Of a stretch of 33,584 nt of DNA, positions 14,453 to 22,200 are shown piece by piece. Position numbers and translations under genes: made by a program. The stretch lies in the NCBI RefSeq assembly GCF_018918045.1, contig NZ_JAHLPU010000017.1:1-33584 (forward strand), written 5' to 3'. This DNA comes from Pseudoflavonifractor sp. MSJ-30 (GTDB taxonomy: Bacteria; Bacillota; Clostridia; Oscillospirales; Oscillospiraceae). The first letter of the stretch is position 1, and the number at the start of each line of letters is the position of its first letter. The notes under the pieces are model-generated. The model had not been told where the DNA came from. It made no database searches and saw only the letters and a program-made list of their open reading frames with translations.

Positions 14453-15736
14453 TTACAGGTCTGCCAGTCCCGCGTTCACCATTTCCTGCAGACTCATGAG
14501 AATGCCCAGCTTGGCATGGTACCAGGTCAGGCCGCCCTGGAAATAGACGGCGTAAGGCTCCCGGATGGGGCCGTCGGCGGAAAGCTCGATAGAAGAACCC
14601 TGAACAAAAGCACCCGCTGCCATAATGACCTGATCGTCATAGCCCGGCATATCCCAGGGGAGAGGGGTTGCGAAGGAATCCACGGGGGCAGCCGCCTGAA
14701 TGCCCTTGCAGAACGCGATCATGGCTTTCTCACTGCCCAGCTCCACGGCTTGAATGATGTCGTGGCGGTCCTCCGACGCGTCGGGGACGCACTTGAAGCC
14801 CAGAGGCTCATACAGGTTGGCGGCAAAAATAGCACCCTTCTCCGCACCGGCAACCACAGTCGGCGCCAGGAAAAAGCCCTGGAACAGGTCTTTCATAAGC
14901 CCCAGGTTTGCGCCCACCTCCTGCCCCAGGCCGGGGGCGGAAAGCCGATAGGCGCAGCGGGTGACGCACTTGGCGGTGCCGCAGATATATCCGCCGATGG
15001 GGGCCAGACCGCCGCCGGGGTTCTTGATCAGCGAGCCGACAATCATGTCCGCTCCCACATCGGATGGCTCCATGATCTCCACAAATTCGCCGTAGCAGTT
15101 GTCCACCATGACGGTCACATCCGGCTTGCACTGTTTGCAGAAGCGGATCAGCTCGCCAATCTGGGCCACGGAGAACGTGGGCCGGGTGGCGTAGCCCTTG
15201 GAGCGCTGGATGGTGATGAGCTTGGTCTTTTCGTTGATGGCCTTGCGGATGTTCTCATAGTCAAAGGTTCCGTCGGGCAGCAGATCCACCTGTCGGTAGG
15301 AAACACCGTATTCATTCAGGGAACAGGGGCTTTCCCGAATTCCGATAACCTCCTGCAGGGTATCATAGGGCATGCCGACGGGGGAGAGCAGCTCGTCGCC
15401 TGGCAGCAGATTGGCGCTGAGGGCTACGGTCAGGGCATGGGTGCCGCAGGTGATCTGGGGCCGGACCAGAGCGGCTCCCGTGTGAAACACGTCCGCATAG
15501 ACCTTTTCCAAAGTGTCCCGGCCCAGATCGTCATAGCCGTAGCCGGTGGTGGTGGTAAAACAGGCGGCGGAGACACGGTTTTTCCGCAGGGCGTTCAGAA
15601 CCTTGGCCTGGTTGTATTCCGCAACGGCGTCAATGGCCGCAAACCGATCCTTCAGCCGCTCCAGAGCCTTTTCCCCATAGGCATAAACCCCGGGAGAAAC
15701 GCCCATTTCCATGTACATATTGATTAATTCTTCCAC
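14453..15736 (-). CDS. PLP-dependent 'aluminium resistance' / methionine gamma-lyase-like protein
   Basis: 427 residues, fold type I PLP enzyme. Family features: the N-terminal FTTTTGYGYDDLGRDTLEKVYADVF, PQITCGTHAL around residue 95 (cofactor phosphate region), VMVDNCYGEFVE near 210 (Asp contacting the pyridine nitrogen) and GSLIKNPGGGLAPIGGYICG with the likely PLP lysine at 238. The name 'aluminium resistance' comes from an old plant-bacterium screen; related clostridial entries are called methionine gamma-lyase family, but the true reaction is not known. The start is GTG 15736; ATG codons six and eight codons later are alternatives because AAGGAA sits rather far upstream. It has its own strong promoter. 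Confidence 0.88.
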   Translation of the reverse strand: MEELINMYMEMGVSPGVYAYGEKALERLKDRFAAIDAVAEYNQAKVLNALRKNRVSAACFTTTTGYGYDDLGRDTLEKVYADVFHTGAALVRPQITCGTHALTVALSANLLPGDELLSPVGMPYDTLQEVIGIRESPCSLNEYGVSYRQVDLLPDGTFDYENIRKAINEKTKLITIQRSKGYATRPTFSVAQIGELIRFCKQCKPDVTVMVDNCYGEFVEIMEPSDVGADMIVGSLIKNPGGGLAPIGGYICGTAKCVTRCAYRLSAPGLGQEVGANLGLMKDLFQGFFLAPTVVAGAEKGAIFAANLYEPLGFKCVPDASEDRHDIIQAVELGSEKAMIAFCKGIQAAAPVDSFATPLPWDMPGYDDQVIMAAGAFVQGSSIELSADGPIREPYAVYFQGGLTWYHAKLGILMSLQEMVNAGLADL

Positions 15737-15774
15737 TTATTTCACTCTTTTCCTTATTTTCAGACACTTGGAGC

Positions 15775-15803
15775 ATTATACGAAGAAATGGGGGAAATGT
15801 CAA
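15775..15803 (-). promoter_or_regulatory. consensus sigma-A promoter of the PLP enzyme gene
   Basis: On the minus strand: TTGACA (15798-15803), a 17-base spacer, TATAAT (15775-15780). Both boxes are perfect consensus, so high expression is expected. Confidence 0.9.
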
Positions 15804-15809
15804 TAGAGA

Positions 15810-15844
15810 CGCAAAGAAATGCCTCCCGGCATACACCGGGAGGC
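15810..15844 (-). terminator. terminator of the YugP gene
   Basis: Nine-bp stem GCCTCCCGG / CCGGGAGGC with a six-base loop; on the minus strand it is followed by ATTTCTTTG. It lies 16 bases after the peptidase stop and immediately upstream of the next minus-strand promoter. Confidence 0.75.
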
Positions 15845-15859
15845 AAAATGCCGCAAATA

Positions 15860-16582
15860 TCAGTCCCGTCTCCGGCTGCCGCGGTTTCCGAAGAGGACGA
15901 TCAGCCGCAGAAGCTGGGCCAGAGCCGTGGCGGTGGCAGCGACGTAGGTCAGTGCGGCGGCCTGAAGGGTCTTCTTTGCGCCGGCCTGCTCGTCTTCCGT
16001 CAATAGGCCGGTCTGTTCAATGGCGACCAATGCCCGGTGGCTGGCGTTGAATTCCACAGGCAGGGTAACCAGCTGGAATACCAGGGACAGGCCGAAGCAG
16101 GCAATGCCCAGGTAAACAAGCGCATAGGAAAGATCCCCAAAGGAGGAGATCAGCAGGCCGATGAGGATCAAAGGCATGGCCAGTTTGGAGCCCAAATTGG
16201 TTGCGGGGATGACGGCGGCACGGATGCGGATGGGGGTGTAGTCCTGAGCGTACTGTACCGCATGGCCCGCTTCGTGGCAGGCTACGCCGATGGCCGCGGT
16301 GGATGTACTGCCGTAGACATCATCTGAAAGGCGGATAACATTTGTTCGGGGATCAAAATGGTCTGTCAGACTGCCGCTGATGCGCTCAATACGCACGCCG
16401 GAGACACCGTTGGCGGAAAGCACCTGCGCGGCGGCCTGGGCTCCGGTGAGGCCCCGGCGGGAATACTGCTGAGAGTAACGCTTGAAGGTGCTGTTGACAT
16501 TGGCACTGGCCCACAGAGACAGGATCACGCAGGGCAGGACCAGGACGATATAGGTCCAGTCAAAGCCGTAATAGTAGGGCAT
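15860..16582 (-). CDS. YugP-type membrane zinc metallopeptidase
   Basis: 240 residues. An N-terminal membrane helix (about 9-27) is followed by a soluble part with LTDHFDPRTNVIRLSDDVY and the zinc motif H103-E-A-G-H107. Two or three hydrophobic helices follow at about 125-145, 150-175 and 205-230. The sequence VEFNASHRALVAIEQTGLL between them is typical of the YugP family (probable third zinc ligand Glu in VEFNAS). The physiological substrate is unknown. Strong RBS AAGGAGTGG lies upstream of ATG 16582. The promoter and a large inverted repeat upstream point to regulated expression. Confidence 0.92.
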   Translation of the reverse strand: MPYYYGFDWTYIVLVLPCVILSLWASANVNSTFKRYSQQYSRRGLTGAQAAAQVLSANGVSGVRIERISGSLTDHFDPRTNVIRLSDDVYGSTSTAAIGVACHEAGHAVQYAQDYTPIRIRAAVIPATNLGSKLAMPLILIGLLISSFGDLSYALVYLGIACFGLSLVFQLVTLPVEFNASHRALVAIEQTGLLTEDEQAGAKKTLQAAALTYVAATATALAQLLRLIVLFGNRGSRRRD

Positions 16583-16608
16583 AAAACCACTCCTTAAGTT
16601 TTTTTCTC

Positions 16609-16637
16609 ATTTTACCCCAGGCAAACAGAAATGGCAA
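16609..16637 (-). promoter_or_regulatory. promoter of the YugP gene
   Basis: On the minus strand: TTGCCA (16632-16637), a 17-base spacer, TAAAAT (16609-16614). Predicted start of transcription is about 20 bases before the ATG. The -35 box lies inside an inverted repeat (16626-16648). Confidence 0.7.
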
Positions 16638-16648
16638 GGCCATTTCTG
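16626..16648. promoter_or_regulatory. 23-bp perfect inverted repeat, candidate operator
   Basis: CAGAAATGGC (16626-16635) and GCCATTTCTG (16639-16648) are exact inverted copies, three bases apart. The repeat covers the -35 box of the YugP promoter in the divergent YugP/AI-2E intergenic region. There is no T-run after it on either strand, so a terminator is unlikely. A second dyad, AATTGT / ACAATT (16665-16678), follows 16 bases away, flanked by CCCCGG and CCGGGG. Confidence 0.6.
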
Positions 16649-16735
16649 CCCCGGACCTTAAAGAAATTGTAAACAATTGGCCGGGGATGTATCCTTAAAT
16701 GTTCATAGTTTATTCAATTATAAAGCCGCCGGGAC

Positions 16736-16744
16736 TGTTATACT
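16736..16744 (+). promoter_or_regulatory. extended -10 promoter of the AI-2E permease operon
   Basis: TGTTATACT (TG-N-TATACT) about 36 bases before the ATG; no good -35 box is visible 17 bases upstream. Confidence 0.5.
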
Positions 16745-16779
16745 GATAGAAAAACAATTTTCGAAATGGGTTGAAGTAA

Positions 16780-18012
16780 ATGAAGGACCACAATAAGGAA
16801 AAATATTTCTACTGCATGCTGGCAGGCTTCGGCTCCATCAGCCTCAGCTTACTGTTCTTCTTCTTCCTGTTCCGACTCCAAGGCATCGGACAGGTGATCA
16901 GTCAGCTGAGCACGATCCTTGCACCCTTTATCTATGGCGGCGTCATGGCTTATCTGCTGCGGCCCATGTGCAATTCACTGGAGGCTTTCTTCCAGCTGCG
17001 GCTGCCGAAGAAGATACGGCGGTTTGCCAATGCCTTCGCGGTGGTGTTCTCTCTGCTGGTGGGCATTCTGGTGGTGTACGCGCTGATTACCATGGTGGTG
17101 CCCCAGCTGGTGGAGAGCATCGTCACGGTGTGGAATGCGCTGCCCGCCAAGGCAGAGCAGCTTATGAACTGGGCAATCGCTACGTTCGGTGAGGATGAGC
17201 GGGTGGTCCAGTTCTTTCAGAACAATTATGAAAAATACTTCCAGGATATCGAGACCTGGGTTCAGGTCAACGTGATTCCGCAGGTGACCAATCTGGTGAC
17301 CAATGTGGGCACCAGTGTCTGGAAGGTGCTGAAATTCGTCTATAATATCCTGATCGGCCTGATTGTTGCAATCTATGTGCTTCATGGCCGCAAACGTTTC
17401 GGCCAGCAGGCCCGGCTTATTGTGCGCAGCCTGTTCTCCGACCGTTGGGCGGAGCTGATTCTGGAAGAGGTGTACTTTGTAGACCGGATGTTCGGTGGTT
17501 TCATAGATGGAAAAATCATCGATTCCGCCATTGTGGGTGTGCTGTGCTATATCGGCTGCACCATCCTGCGGATTCCCAGCGCTTTGCTGGTTTCCGTGCT
17601 GGTGGGTGTTACCAATATTATTCCCTTTTTTGGCCCCGTTATTGGTGCGGTGCCCGCAACGCTCCTGATTCTCATCGACAGTCCCCTCAAAGCGCTGTGG
17701 TTCCTGATCTGGATTGTGATTTTACAGCAGCTGGACGGCAATGTTATCGGCCCCAAGATTCTGGGCAACCGGACGGGCCTTTCCGGCTTCTGGGTCATGT
17801 TTGCCATTATTCTGTTCGGCGGCCTGTGGGGCCTGGTGGGCATGATCATTTGCGTGCCCCTGTTTGCTGTCATCTATGATACCATCCGCCGCTTGGTCCG
17901 CCGGGGTCTGCGCAGACAGAACCACACGGAGCTATGGGACGAGTACCGGGCGCAATTCCCGGATTCCGGCGTGGACAGTACGAAAATAAACGAAGAGAAG
18001 GATACAAAATGA
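16780..18012 (+). CDS. AI-2E family (TqsA/YtvI-like) transporter
   Basis: 410 residues. Polytopic membrane protein with about seven or eight spans: two near the N-terminus (about 11-32 and 40-60), one at 80-100, then a long extracytoplasmic/amphipathic region (about 105-190), and a C-terminal cluster with the family signature ALLVSVLVGVTNIIPFFGPV and GNVIGPKILGNRTGLSGFWV. The family was named for autoinducer-2 export, but many members carry other substrates, including ions, so the cargo is not assigned. The ribosome binding site is weak. The stop overlaps the nrdG start (ATGA), making a permease-nrdG-dut operon. Confidence 0.9.
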   Translation: MKDHNKEKYFYCMLAGFGSISLSLLFFFFLFRLQGIGQVISQLSTILAPFIYGGVMAYLLRPMCNSLEAFFQLRLPKKIRRFANAFAVVFSLLVGILVVYALITMVVPQLVESIVTVWNALPAKAEQLMNWAIATFGEDERVVQFFQNNYEKYFQDIETWVQVNVIPQVTNLVTNVGTSVWKVLKFVYNILIGLIVAIYVLHGRKRFGQQARLIVRSLFSDRWAELILEEVYFVDRMFGGFIDGKIIDSAIVGVLCYIGCTILRIPSALLVSVLVGVTNIIPFFGPVIGAVPATLLILIDSPLKALWFLIWIVILQQLDGNVIGPKILGNRTGLSGFWVMFAIILFGGLWGLVGMIICVPLFAVIYDTIRRLVRRGLRRQNHTELWDEYRAQFPDSGVDSTKINEEKDTK

Positions 18013-18566
18013 ATTACGCTACCATAAAGAATTGTGATATTGCCAATGGGCCCGGGGTGCGTGTCAGCCTCTTTGTCTCCGGCTGTACTCACCACTGCAA
18101 GGGCTGCTTCAATGAGGTGGCCTGGGATTTTGATTACGGCCAGCCCTTTACCAGCGAGACCATTCAGACCATTCTGGACATGATGAAGCCCGGCTATATC
18201 AAAGGCCTGACATTGCTTGGCGGTGAACCCTTTGAGCCTCAGAATCAGGGACCCATTGTAGAGCTGCTGCGGCAGGTGAAGAAGGCATACCCGGACAAAA
18301 GCATCTGGGCTTTCTCTGGCTACCTTTTTGAAAAGATCACATCCGGCACCCTTGGGGACTGGGCAGTGACCCGGGAGTTCCTGAGCAGTCTGGATGTGCT
18401 GGTGGACGGGCCCTTTGTGGAGGAGAAAAAGAATCTGGCCCTGCGATTCCGGGGGTCGGAAAACCAGAGACTGATCGATGTGCCCGCAACGCTGGCCTCC
18501 GGAAAAATCGTTTTGTGGGAGGACTGGCAAGCGAAAGGAAAGGGATTGAAGGAATGGAAAAAGTAG
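18009..18566 (+). CDS. nrdG: anaerobic ribonucleotide reductase activating protein (radical SAM)
   Basis: 185 residues. Uses a 4Fe-4S cluster and S-adenosylmethionine to make the glycyl radical of NrdD. Radical SAM motif C26-x3-C30-x2-C33 in FVSGCTHHCKGCFNE; the N-terminal CDIANGPGVRVSLF and the LTLLGGEPFEPQNQ segment (SAM contact) are typical of NrdG. The C-terminal RFRGSENQRLIDV is also family-like. ATG 18009 overlaps the permease stop by four bases; an upstream in-frame start would lie inside that gene. nrdD itself is not in the window. It is coupled to dUTPase downstream, so two nucleotide-metabolism genes lie together. Confidence 0.95.
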   Translation: MNYATIKNCDIANGPGVRVSLFVSGCTHHCKGCFNEVAWDFDYGQPFTSETIQTILDMMKPGYIKGLTLLGGEPFEPQNQGPIVELLRQVKKAYPDKSIWAFSGYLFEKITSGTLGDWAVTREFLSSLDVLVDGPFVEEKKNLALRFRGSENQRLIDVPATLASGKIVLWEDWQAKGKGLKEWKK

Positions 18567-18991
18567 GGGTCAAAAAGCTCCGCCCCGGCGCGGTGCTGCC
18601 CAGTTTCGGGTCCAAGGAGGCGGCAGGGGCGGATTTGTACGCCTGCTTGGAGGAAAGTGTTGCCATCGCCCCGGGGAAGACAGTATTTATCCCTACGGGA
18701 CTGGCCATGGCACTGCCGATGGGGTATGTGGGTCTGGTATATGCCCGCAGTGGTCTGGCCTGCAAGCAGGATCTGGCCCCGGCCAACAAAGTTGGGGTGA
18801 TTGACAGTGATTACCGGGGGGAATTCATGATTGCTCTGCACAACCACGGCAGCGAGACCCGTATCGTGGCAAACGGCGACCGCATTGCCCAGTTGGTGGT
18901 GACGCCGGTCATTCAGCCGGTCTATTTTGAGACCGACACTCTGGACGAAACCGACCGGGGCACAGGCGGCTTCGGTTCCACCGGAAAATAA
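18554..18991 (+). CDS. dut: dUTP diphosphatase (dUTPase)
   Basis: 145 residues, trimeric-type dUTPase. Hydrolyses dUTP to dUMP and pyrophosphate, keeping uracil out of DNA and supplying dTMP synthesis. All five motifs are present: I AGADLYA, II ARSGLA, III GVIDSDYRGE (catalytic Asp region), IV GDRIAQLV and V RGTGGFGSTG. ATG 18554 lies 13 bases inside the end of nrdG and has GAAGGA close upstream; a longer in-frame start at 18515 would sit deeper in nrdG. Last gene of the permease-nrdG-dut unit. Confidence 0.96.
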   Translation: MEKVGVKKLRPGAVLPSFGSKEAAGADLYACLEESVAIAPGKTVFIPTGLAMALPMGYVGLVYARSGLACKQDLAPANKVGVIDSDYRGEFMIALHNHGSETRIVANGDRIAQLVVTPVIQPVYFETDTLDETDRGTGGFGSTGK

Positions 18992-18999
18992 ATGGAAAC

Positions 19000-19033
19000 G
19001 CGGAGGGACGCCCTTTTTTGGGCGTCCCTCCGC
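19000..19033. terminator. hairpin between convergent dut and EamA genes, probable terminator
   Basis: Fourteen-bp perfect GC-rich stem (GCGGAGGGACGCCC and its complement) with a TTTTTT loop. No long T-run follows on either strand (GTTTCC on the minus strand is the best). Position between two gene ends supports termination. Confidence 0.6.
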
Positions 19034-19064
19034 ATGGGTTATGGAAGTTGAGCGCGGTCTTGGA

Positions 19065-19937
19065 TCAGCGCCTTTCCGGCAGCTGAGAGATGACGACCGC
19101 CGAGAACACCAGCGCGCAGCCCAGCATCTCCGTTCCCGTCATGGTCTCATGGAGCAGAAGCCAGCCGAAGAGGGCGGCGAAAACGGATTCCAGACTCATG
19201 AGCAGAGCCGCCGCGGCGGGGGCTACCCGCTTCTGGCCGACAATTTGCAGGGAATAGGCGACGCCCATAGAGAGCACGCCCGCATACCCCAAGGGCAGCC
19301 AGCAGGAGAGGATCAGTGCGCCGTTGATGGATTCTGTCAGCAGGGCAAAAGGAATGGAAAGCACCGTCACCACCAATGCCTGAACACAGTTCAGCTTCAC
19401 GCCGTCCAGCCCGGCGCAGTGCCTGTCAATCAGAAGAATCTGCACAGAGAAGCTCATAGCGCACAGAAGCAGAAGCACATCTCCCTTGTTGATTCCGCTG
19501 ACAGAGGTGCAGCTGAGCAAATACAGTCCAACTACAGCCGGAATCAGGCTCAGCATCGCGTTTCGGCCGGGCTTCTGGCCTATGAACAGCCCAAGAAAAG
19601 GCACGAAGACGATGTACATGGCCGTAAGGAATCCCGCTTTGCTGGCGTCGGTATAGATCAACCCGATTTGCTGCAGACTGCTGGCGGCAAACAGAGCCAG
19701 CCCGCAGATCAGGCCGGATCTCCATAGCTGCGGATCCTTCCAGCTTTCCCAAAAGCCTTTTTCCCCCGGAAACAGGGCGGAAGCAGGGAGAAGAAATAAG
19801 ACGGCGAGAAAACACCGCACGGCCTGAAAGGTAAAGGGCCCGATCTTATCCATGCCTACGCTTTGCGCAATAAAGGCGGAGCCCCAGATTACGGTGGCTC
19901 CCAAAAGGGCGAAAACGCCCGATAACTGTTTTTTCAT
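19065..19937 (-). CDS. DMT-superfamily transporter (EamA domain)
   Basis: 290 residues with ten predicted membrane spans arranged as two EamA repeats: the first starts at LLGATVIWGSAFIAQSVGMD, the second at KGDVLLLLCAMSFSVQILLID. Conserved features include the charged FQAVRCFLA after the first span and the C-terminal LESVFAALFGWLLLHETMTG. Members export metabolites such as amino acids or nucleosides; the cargo is not predictable. ATG 19937 is chosen (GGGGTGAT upstream) over an in-frame start at 19982 that lies in the promoter. Single-gene unit, divergent from pepF. Confidence 0.9.
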   Translation of the reverse strand: MKKQLSGVFALLGATVIWGSAFIAQSVGMDKIGPFTFQAVRCFLAVLFLLPASALFPGEKGFWESWKDPQLWRSGLICGLALFAASSLQQIGLIYTDASKAGFLTAMYIVFVPFLGLFIGQKPGRNAMLSLIPAVVGLYLLSCTSVSGINKGDVLLLLCAMSFSVQILLIDRHCAGLDGVKLNCVQALVVTVLSIPFALLTESINGALILSCWLPLGYAGVLSMGVAYSLQIVGQKRVAPAAAALLMSLESVFAALFGWLLLHETMTGTEMLGCALVFSAVVISQLPERR

Positions 19938-19953
19938 CTGATCACCCCGCAAC

Positions 19954-19982
19954 AATATACCACGAAATGCATAAAAATACAA
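19954..19982 (-). promoter_or_regulatory. promoter of the EamA transporter gene
   Basis: On the minus strand: TTGTAT (19977-19982), a 17-base spacer, TATATT (19954-19959). The start at 19937 leaves a very short leader. Confidence 0.7.
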
Positions 19983-20006
19983 CGCAAAGAAATTTTTCGG
20001 ATGCCA

Positions 20007-20035
20007 TTGGAAATTTGTGCATTGTGTGGTATAAT
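20007..20035 (+). promoter_or_regulatory. promoter of pepF
   Basis: TTGGAA (20007-20012), a 17-base spacer, TATAAT (20030-20035), 31 bases before the chosen ATG. Confidence 0.75.
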
Positions 20036-20066
20036 GTCCTCACAATTTATATCATGGAGGTTATGT

Positions 20067-21872
20067 ATGTCGAATTTCGAAACCATTCGTTCCCGTGAGG
20101 AAATCCCTCAGGAAGATACCTGGGCATTGGAGGACCTGTATGTGTCCGACGAGGCCTGGGAGCAGGCTCTTTCCGCACTGATGGCACGAAAGGACGAGGT
20201 TGCCGCCTACGCCGGCAAGCTGGGTGAGAGTGGCGAGACCCTCTGCGCATTCCTGCATCTGGTAGAGGATATGGGCAGCCAGATGGAGCTGCTGGCGAAT
20301 TACGCCACCCGCAAGGCGGATCAGGATACCCGCAACGCCACCTACCAGGCCATGGTCGGCAAGCTCATGGGCGCGCTGACCAGCGTCAGTGCCGCGTTCA
20401 GCTTCGATACCCCGGAGATCATGGCGATCCCCGAGGAGGCTCTGGAGAGCTTCTACAAGGCTTGCCCCGACCTGGAGCGTTACCGCCGGTATCTGAACAA
20501 TGAGCGCCGCAGAAAGGCCCATACCCTGACCGCCGCGGAGGAGCGTCTGCTGGCATCCGCCGGGGAAATGGCCAACGCCCCTGATACGGTCTACAGCTCC
20601 TTTATCAATGCGGATATGCACTATCCCGATGCCGTGGACGGTGAGGGAAAGGCCCACGCCCTGAGCCAGAGCACTTTTGTGCCTCTGGAGGAAAGCGGTG
20701 ACCGGGTGCTGCGCAAGAGCGCTTATGAGAATCTGTACAATACTCTGCACGGCATGCGCAATACCGCCGCGGGCCTGCTGGACGCCCAGAACAAGCAGCT
20801 GAAGTTCTTCGCCGAGGCCCGGAAGTACGGCTCTGCCCGGGAGGCCGCTCTGGACGGCACCAATGTGCCCGTATCCGTGTACGACAACCTGATCGAGGCC
20901 GTCCATCAGAACATGGACAAGATGCATCGCTATGTCCGTCTGCGCAAGAAGCTGCTGGGTGTGGACGAGCTGCATTTCTACGATGTCTATACCCCGCTGC
21001 TGAAGGATGAGCCCGCCAGAATCCCCTTTGCTCAGGCAAAGCAGACCGTGTATGACGCCCTGTACCCCCTGGGCGACGGCTACCGGGCTATTCTGAAGGA
21101 AGGCTTCGAGAACCGCTGGATCGACGTTTACGAGAATCAGGGCAAGCGGGGCGGTGCTTACTCCGCCGGTACCGCTGTCCATCCTTTTGTGCTGCTGAAC
21201 TACTCCGGCTCTCTGGACAGCCAGTTCACGCTGGCCCACGAGATGGGTCACGCCCTGCACTCCTACCTCTCCAACAAGCACCAGAACCCCATCGATTCCG
21301 ACTATGTGATCTTTGTGGCCGAGGTAGCCTCCACCTGCAACGAGGCCCTGCTCATGGAGTACCTGCTGAAGAAGACCACAGATAAGAAGGAGCGGGTGTT
21401 CCTGATCAACCACTTCCTGGATCAGTTCAAGGGCACCATTTACCGCCAGACCATGTTTGCCGAGTTCGAGAAGTTCATGGGCGCGGCTGTGGACGCCGGG
21501 CAGACCCTGACCGCCGATATGCTCAGCGCCGAATACGCCCGTCTGTGCAAGCTGTACTACGGCGATGATATGGTGGTGGATGATCAGATCGCCATGGAGT
21601 GGGCCAGAATTCCCCACTTCTACTACAATTACTATGTCTTCCAGTACGCTACCGGCTATTCCGCGGCCATTGCCCTGTCCCGCCGCATTCTGAGGGAAGG
21701 GGAGAGCGCGGTAAAGGACTACCTGGGCTTCCTGTCCGGCGGCTGCTCCAAGAGCCCCATCGACCTGCTGAAGGGCGCCGGTGTGGACATGACCAGCCCC
21801 GCCCCCGTCAACGATGCCCTGAAGCTCTTCGGCGAGCTGCTGGATGAGATGGAAAGCCTGATGGCAGAGTAA
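20067..21872 (+). CDS. pepF: oligoendopeptidase F (M3B metallopeptidase)
   Basis: 601 residues, the usual PepF size. Cytoplasmic zinc peptidase that cuts peptides of roughly 7-17 residues. An N-terminal helical domain (to about 200) is followed by the M3 catalytic domain. The zinc site is H391-E-M-G-H395 (FTLAHEMGHALHS) with third ligand E419 in FVAEVASTCNE; the substrate-pocket HFYYNYYVFQYATGYSAA near 510 is family-typical. ATG 20067 has GGAGG six bases before its spacer; an in-frame start at 20001 lies upstream of the promoter -10 box. The codon use is strongly biased and highly expressed-like. The stop is one base from the next start. Confidence 0.96.
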   Translation: MSNFETIRSREEIPQEDTWALEDLYVSDEAWEQALSALMARKDEVAAYAGKLGESGETLCAFLHLVEDMGSQMELLANYATRKADQDTRNATYQAMVGKLMGALTSVSAAFSFDTPEIMAIPEEALESFYKACPDLERYRRYLNNERRRKAHTLTAAEERLLASAGEMANAPDTVYSSFINADMHYPDAVDGEGKAHALSQSTFVPLEESGDRVLRKSAYENLYNTLHGMRNTAAGLLDAQNKQLKFFAEARKYGSAREAALDGTNVPVSVYDNLIEAVHQNMDKMHRYVRLRKKLLGVDELHFYDVYTPLLKDEPARIPFAQAKQTVYDALYPLGDGYRAILKEGFENRWIDVYENQGKRGGAYSAGTAVHPFVLLNYSGSLDSQFTLAHEMGHALHSYLSNKHQNPIDSDYVIFVAEVASTCNEALLMEYLLKKTTDKKERVFLINHFLDQFKGTIYRQTMFAEFEKFMGAAVDAGQTLTADMLSAEYARLCKLYYGDDMVVDDQIAMEWARIPHFYYNYYVFQYATGYSAAIALSRRILREGESAVKDYLGFLSGGCSKSPIDLLKGAGVDMTSPAPVNDALKLFGELLDEMESLMAE

Positions 21873-21873
21873 C

Positions 21874-22149
21874 ATGGAAGAGGAAAGCCTGATTTTTCTT
21901 CCGACCCTGCATACCTTCGCCATGAACAATATCTTCACCGGCTCCAAGGGCCTGTTCCGCTTCCGGGTGGTCCCGGAAGTGGTCATGGCCACGCCCAAAG
22001 AGGTAGACTTCGCCAGCTCCACCATGCACGCCGCCTATTGGCACGGCCTTTTCTGCTATGAGAAAAGCACCATGGAGGAGGAGAAGGACTTCCCCCTGAC
22101 CGACGAGGGCCGGGAAGAGATGCTCCGCTGGCTGGAAAGCAAAATATAA
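21874..22149 (+). CDS. small conserved-looking hypothetical protein (91 aa)
   Basis: I do not recognise a family. The protein is soluble-looking with a mixed composition, acidic at the N-terminus and C-terminus (EEEKDFPLTDEGREEMLRWL, a likely amphipathic helix) and aromatic in the middle (HAAYWHGLFCYE). No signal peptide or membrane span. The ATG is one base after the pepF stop and there is no separate ribosome binding site, so it should be translated by coupling to pepF. Codon use matches pepF, which supports a real gene. It ends just before a strong hairpin. Confidence 0.7.
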   Translation: MEEESLIFLPTLHTFAMNNIFTGSKGLFRFRVVPEVVMATPKEVDFASSTMHAAYWHGLFCYEKSTMEEEKDFPLTDEGREEMLRWLESKI

Positions 22150-22154
22150 AACCC

Positions 22155-22188
22155 AAGGCGGGGACGATGCGAACATCGTCCCCGCCTT
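22155..22188. terminator. bidirectional terminator between convergent genes
   Basis: Perfect 15-bp stem AAGGCGGGGACGATG with CGAA tetraloop and complement at 22174-22188. The minus strand continues with GGGTTTTATATTTT, a good terminator tail for the secreted Ig-like gene; the plus strand has a weaker TTACTTAT tail. Confidence 0.88.
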
Positions 22189-22200
22189 ACTTATAAAGGA

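Noticed and set aside
14516..15727. A 403-codon plus-strand frame opposite the PLP enzyme
   Set aside because: Gly/His/Gln-rich antisense shadow; the minus strand has the promoter, PLP motifs and family length.
20061..22025. A 654-codon open frame opposite pepF
   Set aside because: Antisense shadow of a highly codon-biased gene; Leu/His/Gln/Val-rich sequence without domain signs.
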